Assembly (NCBI RefSeq): GCF_012070565.1
Contig: NZ_JAAQRO010000032.1
Span: 62,001-126,000, forward strand
Source: Anaerosporobacter faecicola
GTDB taxonomy: Bacteria; Bacillota; Clostridia; Lachnospirales; Lachnospiraceae
DNA: 64,000 nucleotides
Direction of reading: 5' to 3'
In this document: positions 26,473 to 35,775 of the stretch, piece by piece
How positions within the stretch are numbered: the stretch's first letter is position 1
Layout of the letters: every line of letters starts with the position of its first letter
Translations under genes and position numbers: made by a program
Notes under the pieces: generated by a model
Told to the model about the DNA's origin: nothing
The model's database searches: none
What the model saw: the letters and a program-made list of their open reading frames with translations, nothing else

Positions 26473-27861
26473 ATGGAAAAGACAATGGAAAAAATCGTAG
26501 CATTAGCCAAAGCAAGAGGATTTGTATATCCTGGTTCTGAAATCTATGGTGGTCTTGCAAATACTTGGGATTATGGTAACCTAGGTGTAGAATTGAAAAA
26601 CAATGTAAAAAAAGCATGGTGGAAGAAATTTATTCAGGAAAATCCTTATAATGTCGGAGTTGATTGTGCGATTCTTATGAATCCACAAACATGGATCGCA
26701 TCAGGTCACTTAGGAAGTTTCTCTGATCCATTAATGGACTGTAAGGAATGTAGAGAACGTTTTAGAGCGGACAAGATCATTGAAGACTTCATGGCTGAGA
26801 ATAATATTACGATTGAAGGTTCTGTAGATGCTTGGTCCAATGAAGAAATGGCAAACTATATCGAAGAACATCAAATTGCCTGTCCAACTTGTGGAAAACA
26901 TAACTTCACAGAGATTCGTCAATTTAACTTAATGTTTAAGACGTTCCAAGGTGTTACAGAAGATGCTAAGAATACCGTATATCTTAGACCAGAAACAGCA
27001 CAAGGTATTTTTGTTAACTTTAAAAATGTTCAAAGAACTTCAAGAAAGAAGATTCCATTTGGTATTGGTCAAGTAGGTAAATCCTTCCGTAACGAGATTA
27101 CACCAGGTAACTTTACATTCCGTACAAGAGAATTTGAACAGATGGAATTGGAATTCTTCTGTGAACCAGACACTGATCTTGAATGGTTTGCATATTGGAA
27201 AGAATTCTGTATTAAGTGGTTAAAAGATCTTGGTATGAAGGAAGATGAGATGCGAGTACGTGATCATGAAGCAGCGGAACTTTCCTTCTATAGCAAAGCA
27301 ACATCAGATATCGAATTCTTATTCCCATTTGGTTGGGGAGAATTATGGGGAATTGCCGATCGTACTGATTATGATTTATCTAGACATCAAGAAGTATCAA
27401 AAGAAGATCTTTCTTACTATGATGATGAAAAGAAACAGAAATACGTACCATATGTAATCGAACCATCTCTTGGTGCTGACCGTGTTACATTAGCATTCTT
27501 ATGTGGTGCTTATGATGAAGAAGAAATTGGAGAAGGAGATGTACGTACCGTATTACATTTCCATCCAGCATTAGCTCCAGTAAAAGTTGGGGTACTTCCT
27601 TTATCAAAGAAATTAGCAGAAGGTGCAGAAAAGATCTACGCAGAATTAAGCAAATACTATAATTGTGAATACGATGACAGAGGTAACATCGGAAAACGTT
27701 ATAGAAGACAAGATGAAATCGGTACTCCATTCTGTATCACTTACGACTTCGAATCAGAAGAAGATGGTGCAGTAACGGTTCGTGATCGTGATACAATGCA
27801 ACAAGAGCGTATTAAGATTACTGACTTAAAGGATTATTTTGATAAGAAATTAGCATTCTAA
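26473..27861 (+). CDS. glyQS: Glycyl-tRNA synthetase, single-chain class II
   Basis: 462 residues, the homodimeric (alpha-2) bacterial and archaeal-eukaryotic type, not the tetrameric GlyQ+GlyS type. Class II motif 2 is visible in [20 protein letters not shown] and motif 3 in [10 protein letters not shown]; a CPTCGKHN insert lies at about residue 137. The C-terminal anticodon-binding domain starts near [12 protein letters not shown]. It charges tRNA-Gly. The gene is monocistronic with its own promoter and a terminator about 85 bp downstream. Confidence 0.96.
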   Translation: MEKTMEKIVALAKARGFVYPGSEIYGGLANTWDYGNLGVELKNNVKKAWWKKFIQENPYNVGVDCAILMNPQTWIASGHLGSFSDPLMDCKECRERFRADKIIEDFMAENNITIEGSVDAWSNEEMANYIEEHQIACPTCGKHNFTEIRQFNLMFKTFQGVTEDAKNTVYLRPETAQGIFVNFKNVQRTSRKKIPFGIGQVGKSFRNEITPGNFTFRTREFEQMELEFFCEPDTDLEWFAYWKEFCIKWLKDLGMKEDEMRVRDHEAAELSFYSKATSDIEFLFPFGWGELWGIADRTDYDLSRHQEVSKEDLSYYDDEKKQKYVPYVIEPSLGADRVTLAFLCGAYDEEEIGEGDVRTVLHFHPALAPVKVGVLPLSKKLAEGAEKIYAELSKYYNCEYDDRGNIGKRYRRQDEIGTPFCITYDFESEEDGAVTVRDRDTMQQERIKITDLKDYFDKKLAF

Positions 27862-27944
27862 TTTAAACAAGTGTTAAACATATGGTTCAAGCTAGCGCAA
27901 GCTTGGGTAAGTGGAATATAAACATTTATAATTTTCAATAGAGG

Positions 27945-28010
27945 AATCTTCACCATGTTGTGAACGTTGATATTCGTTATCGATGGTTATGACTTGGTGG
28001 AGATTTTTTT
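27945..28010 (+). terminator. Rho-independent terminator after glyQS
   Basis: AATCTTCACCA (27945-27955) pairs with TGGTGGAGATT (27995-28005), with a further imperfect inner stem, followed by a run of T to 28010. Confidence 0.85.
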
Positions 28011-28035
28011 CGCATAGAAAAGTGGCGAAAGACTT

Positions 28036-28064
28036 TTGACCATGATATCATAATATGGTATAAT
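28036..28064 (+). promoter_or_regulatory. Strong promoter of the leader-ABC exporter transcript
   Basis: TTGACC (28036-28041), a 17-bp spacer and TATAAT (28059-28064), nearly consensus. It leaves a leader of about 260 nt before the exporter start. Confidence 0.85.
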
Positions 28065-28100
28065 ATTACAGAAATTAGCTAAAAATATGGAGGAACGTAA

Positions 28101-28124
28101 ATGAATATTCAACTTTATTTTTAA
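28101..28124 (+). CDS. Seven-codon leader ORF
   Basis: ATG to TAA coding MNIQLYF, with GGAGG 7 bases upstream, placed about 30 nt after the predicted transcription start. Such a well-initiated tiny frame ahead of a transporter gene resembles the leader peptides of drug-inducible attenuators. A second tiny frame (28238-28255, MNELK) follows the inverted repeat and has AAAGGAA 7 bases upstream. Confidence 0.5.
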   Translation: MNIQLYF

Positions 28125-28126
28125 TA

Positions 28127-28223
28127 CTTATGATTTTCGTGTACTGAAACAGTTGGTTTGACATTTTATTAAGACGTCGAATACAAATTGTATCAGCAGA
28201 GCCGTGTAAATGAAAATCATAAG
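28127..28223 (+). promoter_or_regulatory. Long-range 12-bp inverted repeat in the exporter leader
   Basis: CTTATGATTTTC (28127-28138) is perfectly complementary to 28212-28223. The left arm starts 3 bases after the stop of the seven-codon ORF and the right arm abuts the ribosome site AAAGGAA of the next small frame. A smaller hairpin ATACAA/TTGTAT lies inside (about 28180-28195). A ribosome paused on the first ORF could prevent this pairing. Confidence 0.6.
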
Positions 28224-28266
28224 AAAGGAATGGCTACATGAATGAATTGAAGTAGCTGTACATAAC

Positions 28267-28335
28267 ATGTATTCAAAACAACATATGCTTACGGTGCTTC
28301 AAGAGATTGATGTAGTGATTAGGGAAAAAAGTTGA
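28267..28335 (+). CDS. 22-codon ORF overlapping the exporter start (TTGA)
   Basis: ATG at 28267 codes MYSKQHMLTVLQEIDVVIRE followed by KS and TGA, overlapping the TTG start of the exporter. Joining it across a frame change with the preceding MNELK frame would give a longer protein-like stretch. It may therefore be either a coupling ORF or the remnant of a frameshifted gene; the two cannot be separated by eye. Confidence 0.35.
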   Translation: MYSKQHMLTVLQEIDVVIREKS

Positions 28336-30176
28336 ATACATATTTTGTGAGAAAGAAACGTTTGTTTTTTGGATATTGCCTATTGGTATTACTTATGGCT
28401 TTCACATCCATTATTTCAAATTGGTCTGTACAACCTTTGATTGACCATGTAGGGGATTGTACAGAAAGAAAATTATATATTTATATTGTTCTAGCAATTG
28501 GAACAACTTGTGTTGATATGAGTGTTTTCTGCATGCTGAGGGTTTTAAAAGAAAAATTACGATGTAGTTTTCTTGTTGATTTAAAGCAGGATTTGATGAA
28601 AGCAATACTTCAACGAGATTTTCAAACCTATTATGAGAAAGAACAATCCTTTTATGTGAACCTCCTAACGAGAGATGTGGATTGTATTAGCTCACAGTAC
28701 TTTGACAGTATATGTGGAATATATAGCGTGGTTGTTAATACTATTATAACCTCAATAGCATTGGTCATAATCAATCCAGGAATTTATGGATTTTGTATTC
28801 TGATTGGAGGTGGTATGTCTTTACTTCCAAAATTATTTCAGAAACAATTAAGTGTGGCACAATCGAAATCCTCTGATTGCATGGAACGGTATCTTCATCG
28901 TCTGAAAGAACTGTTAGGTGGCTTTACCACAATAAAATTATCACGAATGCAGAACCGAATGCTCATATCAATAGAAAAGCGAAATTCGGATATGGAGAAT
29001 GCTGTATATAAAAATGCAAAATTCGTTCAAATTGTTAGTTGGATATCTATGTTCGGGACTTCTCTTAGTTATGTAATCAGCATCGTAATCGGTGTTTATA
29101 TGGTAAAAAAACAGCAACTTACCGTTGGCGAATTACTGGTAATTACACAGATGATTGGTGGAATAATTGTGCCTTTTGAAGAATTGCCCTATTATATATC
29201 CAGTCTAAGTTCATCGAAAATCATACAAGATAAAATGAAAAATGTACTGGGACGAGCAGGAGAAAGTACAGAAGGACTACAAAATTCAAAGATAAAGATC
29301 TGGGCCAAACAAAATAACGACAAGCAAAATAATAACAAAAAGATGGAGTATCAAGAGAATACATACAAAAAGATTTACACCCAAGTAAATAAATCATTAA
29401 AAGGTGAATTAAACCAGTGGAAATCTGATTATCTTCGACTTGATCAAGTTACATTTGGATATGAACCAGAGAAACCAATCCTTAAAGATATCGTATTTAC
29501 ATTTGGTAAAGGGAAAAAATATATCTTGGTAGGGGAAAGTGGAAGTGGAAAATCTACGCTTGTAAAACTACTGCTGAATATTGTAAGATGCGATCATGGT
29601 ATGGTTTTTTTGAGAGAAAGACCAATTAAAGAATATCCGGAAGAATGGTTCTATCAGGAAGTACATTATATGGAGCAGGAACCATTTCTATTCGATGATA
29701 CCATTTATGAAAATATTCTTTTAGGGCGTAAAGAATCGGAGAAACGAGTACTTGAAGTGTTAAAACAGGTAGGACTATATGAACGAGTGCAACATATGGA
29801 AGCAGGAATTTATTCTAGGATTGAAGAGCAGGGAAGAAATCTATCTGTAGGAGAGAAGCAGAGAATAGGAATAGCAAGAGCAATCCTTAGTGGAGCAAGA
29901 TTCTTATTGTTTGATGAAATGACGGCCAATATTGATCCCGTATTGGCAATGGAATTAGAGAGGGAGATCTTCGCTCTGACAGATGTTACTTGCCTACTTA
30001 TTACTCACCAATTTCATTCTTCAATAATGCAAAAATGTGACGAAATACTAGTACTTGCAGACGGACAGATTGTGGAACATGGAAAACTACAGGAATTGAT
30101 AAATCTGCATGGAAAGTTCTATGCAATGTATCGAGAAGCATGTTTTCAAACGAAACAACTGGTTTATGAAAAATAA
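28332..30176 (+). CDS. ABC exporter, fused transmembrane and ATPase domains
   Basis: 614 residues from a TTG start with TAGGGA 6-7 bases upstream. Six helices occupy about residues 10-300 and the ATPase about 370-600: Walker A GESGSGKST, signature LSVGEKQR, Walker B FLLFDEM and ITHQ. The D-loop side is unusual (DEMTANID in place of DEPTSALD). A polar Asn/Lys-rich insert (NNDKQNNNKK) precedes the ATPase. It is a half-size exporter of the ABCB/LmrA class that must dimerise. No accessory protein or precursor peptide is adjacent. The leader upstream suggests inducible expression. Confidence 0.9.
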   Translation: MNTYFVRKKRLFFGYCLLVLLMAFTSIISNWSVQPLIDHVGDCTERKLYIYIVLAIGTTCVDMSVFCMLRVLKEKLRCSFLVDLKQDLMKAILQRDFQTYYEKEQSFYVNLLTRDVDCISSQYFDSICGIYSVVVNTIITSIALVIINPGIYGFCILIGGGMSLLPKLFQKQLSVAQSKSSDCMERYLHRLKELLGGFTTIKLSRMQNRMLISIEKRNSDMENAVYKNAKFVQIVSWISMFGTSLSYVISIVIGVYMVKKQQLTVGELLVITQMIGGIIVPFEELPYYISSLSSSKIIQDKMKNVLGRAGESTEGLQNSKIKIWAKQNNDKQNNNKKMEYQENTYKKIYTQVNKSLKGELNQWKSDYLRLDQVTFGYEPEKPILKDIVFTFGKGKKYILVGESGSGKSTLVKLLLNIVRCDHGMVFLRERPIKEYPEEWFYQEVHYMEQEPFLFDDTIYENILLGRKESEKRVLEVLKQVGLYERVQHMEAGIYSRIEEQGRNLSVGEKQRIGIARAILSGARFLLFDEMTANIDPVLAMELEREIFALTDVTCLLITHQFHSSIMQKCDEILVLADGQIVEHGKLQELINLHGKFYAMYREACFQTKQLVYEK

Positions 30177-30326
30177 ATAAGGTAAAGAGTGGATTACGGA
30201 AAGAATCAAAACATTCACCGAAGAGTTGGAAGTTATGATTAAGAAGATGAAAGGCATTCGAGAGGTTGTTAATCAGTAGAAAATAGTGTTTCATTTGGCT
30301 TTATAAGAAAATATTATAGATAGCAG

Positions 30327-30376
30327 ATGATACAAGCTGTTCATTCGATTAGAGAAGAAAGAACAGCTTGTATCAT
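30327..30376. repeat. 16-bp perfect inverted repeat after the exporter gene
   Basis: ATGATACAAGCTGTTC (30327-30342) pairs perfectly with 30361-30376 around an 18-base loop. No T run follows, so it is either a weak terminator or a binding site. Just before it (30188-30280) a frame without a start reads like the end of a protein (FTEELEVMIKKMKGIREVV), perhaps a gene remnant. 30380-30720 is very AT-rich with nothing else recognisable. Confidence 0.55.
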
Positions 30377-30733
30377 GGTTAGAAAAGTTAATGTTAATAC
30401 TAGATATAAAAGAGAAAAAGAGTAAGGATTATTCGTTTATAAGTAAATTATGCCAAGCATACATATACAAAATGCGAGAGAAAACAGCATTTTAAGAAGG
30501 TTCGATAAAAAATTCACAAATTGCAATATTTAAGCTTATTCATTGAATAATATCGATTTCATAATACTATTTATTATAAATGAATATAAATGAACAAGGT
30601 AAAATGTATAAAATAAAAAATATTAAATGAATAAAATAAGTAAAAATGCATAATAACAATGGATATCAATGGTATATAAATAGTTTGGTAAGTAAAAAAT
30701 ACGAAAAAAATAGTTTCTTAATTATACAAACTA

Positions 30734-30742
30734 TGCTATAAT
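30734..30742 (+). promoter_or_regulatory. ppdK promoter (extended -10)
   Basis: TGC followed by TATAAT (30737-30742). The -35 at 17-bp spacing is poor (TTTCTT). The region upstream is extremely A-rich, which could act as an UP element for strong expression. Confidence 0.6.
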
Positions 30743-30748
30743 AGGTTT

Positions 30749-30955
30749 CGGTGGCAAACACGTTAAAATAAGGTGTTATGCCCAGTATTTGGTCTATTTT
30801 AAAGGTGGACAAGTACAGATCAAATCAGAGAATATTCTGGTAATTCTTGATACGACAGCCAATACATTTTTTCGTTTGTACATATTAGGTATTGGTTTGT
30901 TTGCGTGACTAGCAAAATGGTCGTACGAATTAAATATTAGGAGGTAAATAACACA
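30749..30955 (+). other. Long structured ppdK leader
   Basis: About 205 nt between the predicted transcription start and the ATG, with paired blocks GGCAAACAC/GTGTTATGCC (30753-30782) and CCAATAC/GTATTGG (about 30860-30898). A longer-range ACGAC/GTCGT pair encloses the second one. No known riboswitch consensus was recognised. AGGAGG precedes the ATG. Confidence 0.4.
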
Positions 30956-33580
30956 ATGGCAAAATGGGTATATTTATTTAAAGAAGGCAATGCTGACATG
31001 AGAAACCTTCTTGGTGGTAAAGGTGCAAACTTAGCTGAAATGACAAATTTAGGCTTACCAGTACCTCAAGGTTTTACAATCACTACAGAAGCTTGTACTC
31101 AGTACTATGAAGATGGTAAGAAGATCAATGATGAAATCATGGGACAAATCATGGATCATATTGCAAAAATGGAAGAAATCACAGGTAAGAAATTTGGTGA
31201 TAAAGAAAATCCATTATTAGTTTCTGTACGTTCTGGTGCAAGAGCATCTATGCCAGGTATGATGGATACTATCTTAAATCTTGGTTTAAATGAAGAAGTA
31301 GTTGAAGTATTAGCTAAAAAATCAGGAAACCCTCGTTGGGCTTGGGATTGCTACAGAAGATTCATTCAAATGTTCTCTGACGTAGTAATGGAAGTTGGTA
31401 AAAAATACTTTGAAGAATTAATTGACAAGATGAAAGCAGCTAAGGGAGTTACTCAAGATGTTGAGTTAACTGCTGATGATTTAAAAGAACTTGCAAATCA
31501 ATTCAAAGCTGAATATAAATCAAAAATCGGTTCTGAATTCCCAGTTGATCCTAAGGAACAATTAATGGAAGCAATCAAAGCCGTATTCCGTTCATGGGAT
31601 AACCCACGTGCTAATGTATATCGTCGTGATAACGATATCCCTTATTCTTGGGGTACTGCAGTTAACGTACAGATGATGGCATTCGGTAACATGGGTGAAA
31701 CTTCTGGTACAGGTGTTGCATTTACTCGTAACCCTGCAACTGGAGAAAAGAAACTTATGGGTGAATTCTTAATGAACGCTCAAGGTGAAGACGTTGTTGC
31801 TGGTGTTCGTACACCTCAAAAGATTGATCAATTAAAAGAAGTTATGCCAGAAGTTTATGATCAATTCGTTGAAATTTGCAAGACTCTTGAAGATCATTAT
31901 AGAGATATGCAAGATATGGAATTCACAATTGAAGACAGACATCTTTACATGTTACAAACTCGTAATGGTAAGAGAACAGCAAAAGCTGCTCTTAAGATCG
32001 CTTGTGATTTAGTTGATGAAGGAATGATCTCAGAAGAAAAAGCAGTTGCTATGATCGACCCTAGAAACCTTGATTCTTTACTTCATCCACAATTCGATGC
32101 TGATGCAGTTAAGAAAGCAGAACCAATTGCAAAAGCTCTTGCAGCAGCTCCTGGTGCAGCTTGTGGTAAGATCGTATTCACTGCTGATGATGCAAAAGCA
32201 TGGGCAGAAAAAGGTGAAAAAGTTGTATTAGTTCGTCTTGAAACTTCTCCAGAAGATATCGAAGGTATGAAAGCAGCTCAAGGTATCTTAACAGTTCGTG
32301 GTGGTATGACTTCACATGCAGCTGTAGTTGCACGTGGTATGGGTACTTGCTGTGTATCTGGTTGTTCAGAAATCAATATGGACGAAGAAAATAAGAAATT
32401 CACTCTTGCTGGAAAAGAATATCATGAAGGAGATATTATCTCATTTGATGGTTCTACAGGTAAGATTTATGATGGCGCTATGCCAACAGTAGATGCTACA
32501 ATCGCTGGTGAATTCGGAAGAATCATGGGTTGGGCAGATAAATTCAGAAAATTAAAAGTTAGAACAAATGCTGATACTCCTGCAGATGCTAAGAAAGCTC
32601 GTGAACTTGGCGCTGAAGGTATTGGTCTTTGCCGTACAGAGCATATGTTCTTCGAAGGAAACAGAATTGATGCATTCCGTGAAATGATCTGTTCTGATAC
32701 AGTAGAAGAAAGAGAAGCAGCACTTGCTAAGATTCTTCCTGTACAACAAGATGACTTCGAAAAATTATACGAAGCTTTAGAGGGATGCCCAGTAACAATT
32801 CGTTTCTTAGATCCACCTCTACATGAATTCGTTCCAACTGATGAAGAAGATATTGAAAAACTTGCAAAATCTCAAGGTAAATCAGTTGAAACAATCAAAG
32901 CAATCATTGCTTCTTTACATGAATTCAACCCAATGATGGGTCACAGAGGATGTCGTCTTGCTGTTACTTATCCTGAAATTGCTAAGATGCAAACAACTGC
33001 AGTTATCCGTGCAGCAATCAATGTAAAGAAAGCACATCCAGAATGGACAATCAAACCAGAAATCATGATTCCATTAATCTGTGATATCAAAGAATTAAAG
33101 GTTGTTAAGAAAGTAGTTGTTGATACTGCTGATGCAGAAATCAAAGCAGCTGGTTCTGATATGACTTATGAAGTAGGAACAATGATCGAAATCCCTAGAG
33201 CAGCTCTTACAGCTGATGAAATCGCTTCAGAAGCTGAATTCTTCTGCTTCGGTACAAACGATTTAACTCAAATGACATTCGGTTTCTCTCGTGATGATGC
33301 TGGTAAATTCTTAGATGCTTACTACGATGCTAAGATCTTTGAAAGCGATCCATTTGCAAGACTTGATCAATCAGGTGTTGGTAAATTAATGGAAATGTCA
33401 ATCAAACTTGGTAAAGCAGTTCGTCCAGAATTACATGTAGGTATCTGTGGAGAACATGGTGGAGATCCAACATCAGTTGAATTCTGTCACAAACTTGGTT
33501 TGAACTATGTATCTTGTTCACCATTCCGTGTACCAATCGCAAGATTAGCAGCAGCTCAAGCAGCTATTGCAAACAAATAG
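30956..33580 (+). CDS. ppdK: Pyruvate, phosphate dikinase
   Basis: 874 residues, the same size as the Clostridium symbiosum enzyme. The N-terminal ATP-grasp part has SVRSGARASMPGMMDT. The swivelling domain has the phospho-histidine in GGMTSHAAVVARGMG (His454 here). The C-terminal PEP/pyruvate TIM barrel has GLCRTEHMFF, the FGTNDLTQM motif and GICGEHGGDP with the acid/base Cys. It interconverts pyruvate+ATP+Pi and PEP+AMP+PPi and in these anaerobes serves PPi-linked glycolysis. Codon use (GGT, GCT, CGT, GAA, AAC) is more biased than in neighbours, consistent with very high expression. It has its own promoter and terminator. Confidence 0.98.
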   Translation: MAKWVYLFKEGNADMRNLLGGKGANLAEMTNLGLPVPQGFTITTEACTQYYEDGKKINDEIMGQIMDHIAKMEEITGKKFGDKENPLLVSVRSGARASMPGMMDTILNLGLNEEVVEVLAKKSGNPRWAWDCYRRFIQMFSDVVMEVGKKYFEELIDKMKAAKGVTQDVELTADDLKELANQFKAEYKSKIGSEFPVDPKEQLMEAIKAVFRSWDNPRANVYRRDNDIPYSWGTAVNVQMMAFGNMGETSGTGVAFTRNPATGEKKLMGEFLMNAQGEDVVAGVRTPQKIDQLKEVMPEVYDQFVEICKTLEDHYRDMQDMEFTIEDRHLYMLQTRNGKRTAKAALKIACDLVDEGMISEEKAVAMIDPRNLDSLLHPQFDADAVKKAEPIAKALAAAPGAACGKIVFTADDAKAWAEKGEKVVLVRLETSPEDIEGMKAAQGILTVRGGMTSHAAVVARGMGTCCVSGCSEINMDEENKKFTLAGKEYHEGDIISFDGSTGKIYDGAMPTVDATIAGEFGRIMGWADKFRKLKVRTNADTPADAKKARELGAEGIGLCRTEHMFFEGNRIDAFREMICSDTVEEREAALAKILPVQQDDFEKLYEALEGCPVTIRFLDPPLHEFVPTDEEDIEKLAKSQGKSVETIKAIIASLHEFNPMMGHRGCRLAVTYPEIAKMQTTAVIRAAINVKKAHPEWTIKPEIMIPLICDIKELKVVKKVVVDTADAEIKAAGSDMTYEVGTMIEIPRAALTADEIASEAEFFCFGTNDLTQMTFGFSRDDAGKFLDAYYDAKIFESDPFARLDQSGVGKLMEMSIKLGKAVRPELHVGICGEHGGDPTSVEFCHKLGLNYVSCSPFRVPIARLAAAQAAIANK

Positions 33581-33629
33581 GCATCGCATAAGCGAATAGC
33601 TTATTTGAAAGTGAATAAATGATAAGATT

Positions 33630-33669
33630 TCCCCTATTGTCTGCAAATGACAATAGGGGATTTTTATTT
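33630..33669 (+). terminator. Rho-independent terminator of ppdK
   Basis: A 12-bp perfect stem, TCCCCTATTGTC (33630-33641) with GACAATAGGGGA (33649-33660), followed by TTTTTATTT. Confidence 0.95.
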
Positions 33670-33830
33670 AGAAGTATAAGTAGGATTTGTTCATTGGAAC
33701 CGAGAGCGGTCGCACAGAATCATTCTCAGGAATAATTGTTTTTAATTCGAGTGGAAGTTTTAGTTGATATCCATTCGAATTTAATGTATTATTCTTTTGT
33801 AAGATTAAGTGTAAGGAACTGCGTACAATT
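33668..33830 (-). pseudogene. Fragment of an IS1182-like transposase N-terminus
   Basis: A short minus-strand frame reads NTLNSNGYQLKLPLELKTII followed by PENDSVRPLS, which matches the opening of IS1182-family transposases (NGYQLKLPL then a P-x-D-D/S-VR-L motif). It breaks up after that and stops in the ppdK terminator. No catalytic part remains. Together with the IS3-like remnant at 35776 it brackets the gene at 33923 and suggests the region was shaped by insertion elements. Confidence 0.55.
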
Positions 33831-33922
33831 CTTAGTGTGATACCCCTAATAGCAAACCACAAGTTGAACTGGTGGTTGTAGACTTAGGGATAACAATAGA
33901 TTTTATGAGGAGATTCACAACA

Positions 33923-35683
33923 ATGAATACTTTTATTATAAAAGACATACTTGTAAAAGAGAATAGAATTGATTATGAATATGTTATAGAAGGTGAATGG
34001 AAGAAGTATTTCTCAACGAAGGCTGAGTTCTGGGTTGAATATAGTGAAGATATTGAAGACATGCCAAAGGCATTAGCTGCTGTTCCGTTGGTTAGTAATG
34101 TGATTGTACTTGCGTCAATATTTAATGCAAAAATACAAGTTCCTTGTTTAGACAAGGATTTTTATGAGTCAATCAATGCGTTTATGGCTGGATTTGCAAA
34201 CATGTATCCGGTTATTCCGTTTAAATATCAGGATGTGATCTATTGCGATTGTATAGTTGACACTAAAAGTAATAACAGAAAAAACGATGATAATAATGCG
34301 CTACTGTACTTTAGTGGAGGTGTGGATGCGTATACATCTTTGATTCGCCATGAGCAAGAAAACTTAATCTTGTTTACGGTGTGTGGAGCGGATATAGCTT
34401 ATAACAATGAGCAAGGATTTTTGAATATCTTTGAGAAGAATTTGCAAATTGCAAAAAAACATAACATGGATATTGTGTCTTGCGTATCAACGTTACGGGA
34501 GTTTATTAATGAGAAAGAAATATATGACTATATTTTTCCGTTAATAAACGACAATTTTTGGCATGCTTTCCAGCATGGATTAGGCATGTTTGGTTTAGCT
34601 GCGGGAATGGTGCATTGTTTTGATTTGAAAAAATTGTATTTTGCATCTTCGTTTTGTGATAAGGATGAGGATTACACCTGTGGATCGGATCCAACGATTG
34701 ACAACTATGTGCATATTGGATCTTCGGTTGTATGTCATGATGGTTATGATTTAAGCCGTCAAGATAAAATTGCTAGTTTATGTAGATATAGAAATGAAAA
34801 GAACAAAAAATTGGAACTTAGAGTGTGTTATAGTTCGAGCAAGGGGGAAAATTGCTGTAAGTGTGAAAAGTGCGTTCGAACTATGTTGGGAATTTTAGTG
34901 AATGGTGGAAATCCAAATGAGTTTGGTTTTGCTTATGATAGAGACACAATATATAAGAATCTGGTCAAAGCATTGTTGGTATATAGTGAATCTCCACAAA
35001 TTGCTTATACAATTTATAATGAAATATTTGAAAAATTGAAATTAATGTATTCCTACGAAGACTTTCCAGATGAGATTAAAGTGTTTTACAATTCTGACTT
35101 CTATGATGTAATGCGAATGTTGGATGTTATTCGACTGCAGATGGTAGAAGAAATGAAAATGTATGAAAAGACTGATGAGAATGATATTGGAAGTTTATTA
35201 TATAAAGATTATGTTGAAATGGATGCCAAAACACATAAGAGATTTATAAAACAAATTAACCAGTCAAGCGAAATTAGACCTGCTCAAAATACTGGCTATT
35301 GGATTGGTAATGGTGGATTTATGATAGATTCGAATGGAGATGTGAATGTTCAATCGAGTACTATTATAATTACTCGAAAAAAATTAAGTATAATAATAGA
35401 AGGTTGGGCTGCTGATTTTATGAATGGTTCGCCATTGGCGTTATTAACGGTAAAGTTAAATAATAAAATATATAGTGCGAACTATGGTGGAGAGAATAAT
35501 AATCTTGCAAAACATTTTGGAAATGCGGCATATAGAAATATAGTGTATGACATAGTGTTGCCTTTTAAAGAATTGGAGAAGGCAAAAAAAATATCGTTTT
35601 GTATGTATAGTTATGATGGTGATCAGTTAATTTGTTATCCAGATATCGAATATGCAATTGTTGTGAAGAAGGAATGTCATTAG
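33923..35683 (+). CDS. Unknown protein with QueC-like PP-loop ATPase domain and zinc-cysteine cluster
   Basis: 586 residues from the ATG at 33923 (AGGAG 10 bases upstream; an earlier frame start at 33872 is unsupported). An N-terminal region of about 120 residues precedes a PP-loop motif YFSGGVDAYTSL (about 129-140), the SGGxD type of adenylating ATPases such as QueC and ThiI. A Cys cluster CYSSSKGENCCKCEKCVRTM (about 302-321) resembles the QueC zinc site. A further region (about 450-586) looks beta-rich, with repeated IIITRKKLSIIIEGW-like strands. It is not a normal QueC: it is more than twice the usual length and no queuosine genes are adjacent. It probably adenylates a carboxylate or similar group in a modification or surface-molecule pathway, which is inference. 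Confidence 0.7.
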   Translation: MNTFIIKDILVKENRIDYEYVIEGEWKKYFSTKAEFWVEYSEDIEDMPKALAAVPLVSNVIVLASIFNAKIQVPCLDKDFYESINAFMAGFANMYPVIPFKYQDVIYCDCIVDTKSNNRKNDDNNALLYFSGGVDAYTSLIRHEQENLILFTVCGADIAYNNEQGFLNIFEKNLQIAKKHNMDIVSCVSTLREFINEKEIYDYIFPLINDNFWHAFQHGLGMFGLAAGMVHCFDLKKLYFASSFCDKDEDYTCGSDPTIDNYVHIGSSVVCHDGYDLSRQDKIASLCRYRNEKNKKLELRVCYSSSKGENCCKCEKCVRTMLGILVNGGNPNEFGFAYDRDTIYKNLVKALLVYSESPQIAYTIYNEIFEKLKLMYSYEDFPDEIKVFYNSDFYDVMRMLDVIRLQMVEEMKMYEKTDENDIGSLLYKDYVEMDAKTHKRFIKQINQSSEIRPAQNTGYWIGNGGFMIDSNGDVNVQSSTIIITRKKLSIIIEGWAADFMNGSPLALLTVKLNNKIYSANYGGENNNLAKHFGNAAYRNIVYDIVLPFKELEKAKKISFCMYSYDGDQLICYPDIEYAIVVKKECH

Positions 35684-35775
35684 GATTATTTAAGAAAATA
35701 AAATCGCAAAAAAGAAAAAATTATATTTATGAAATACATAAAATTTCTGTCAAATAAAACTAAAAATTATAATAA

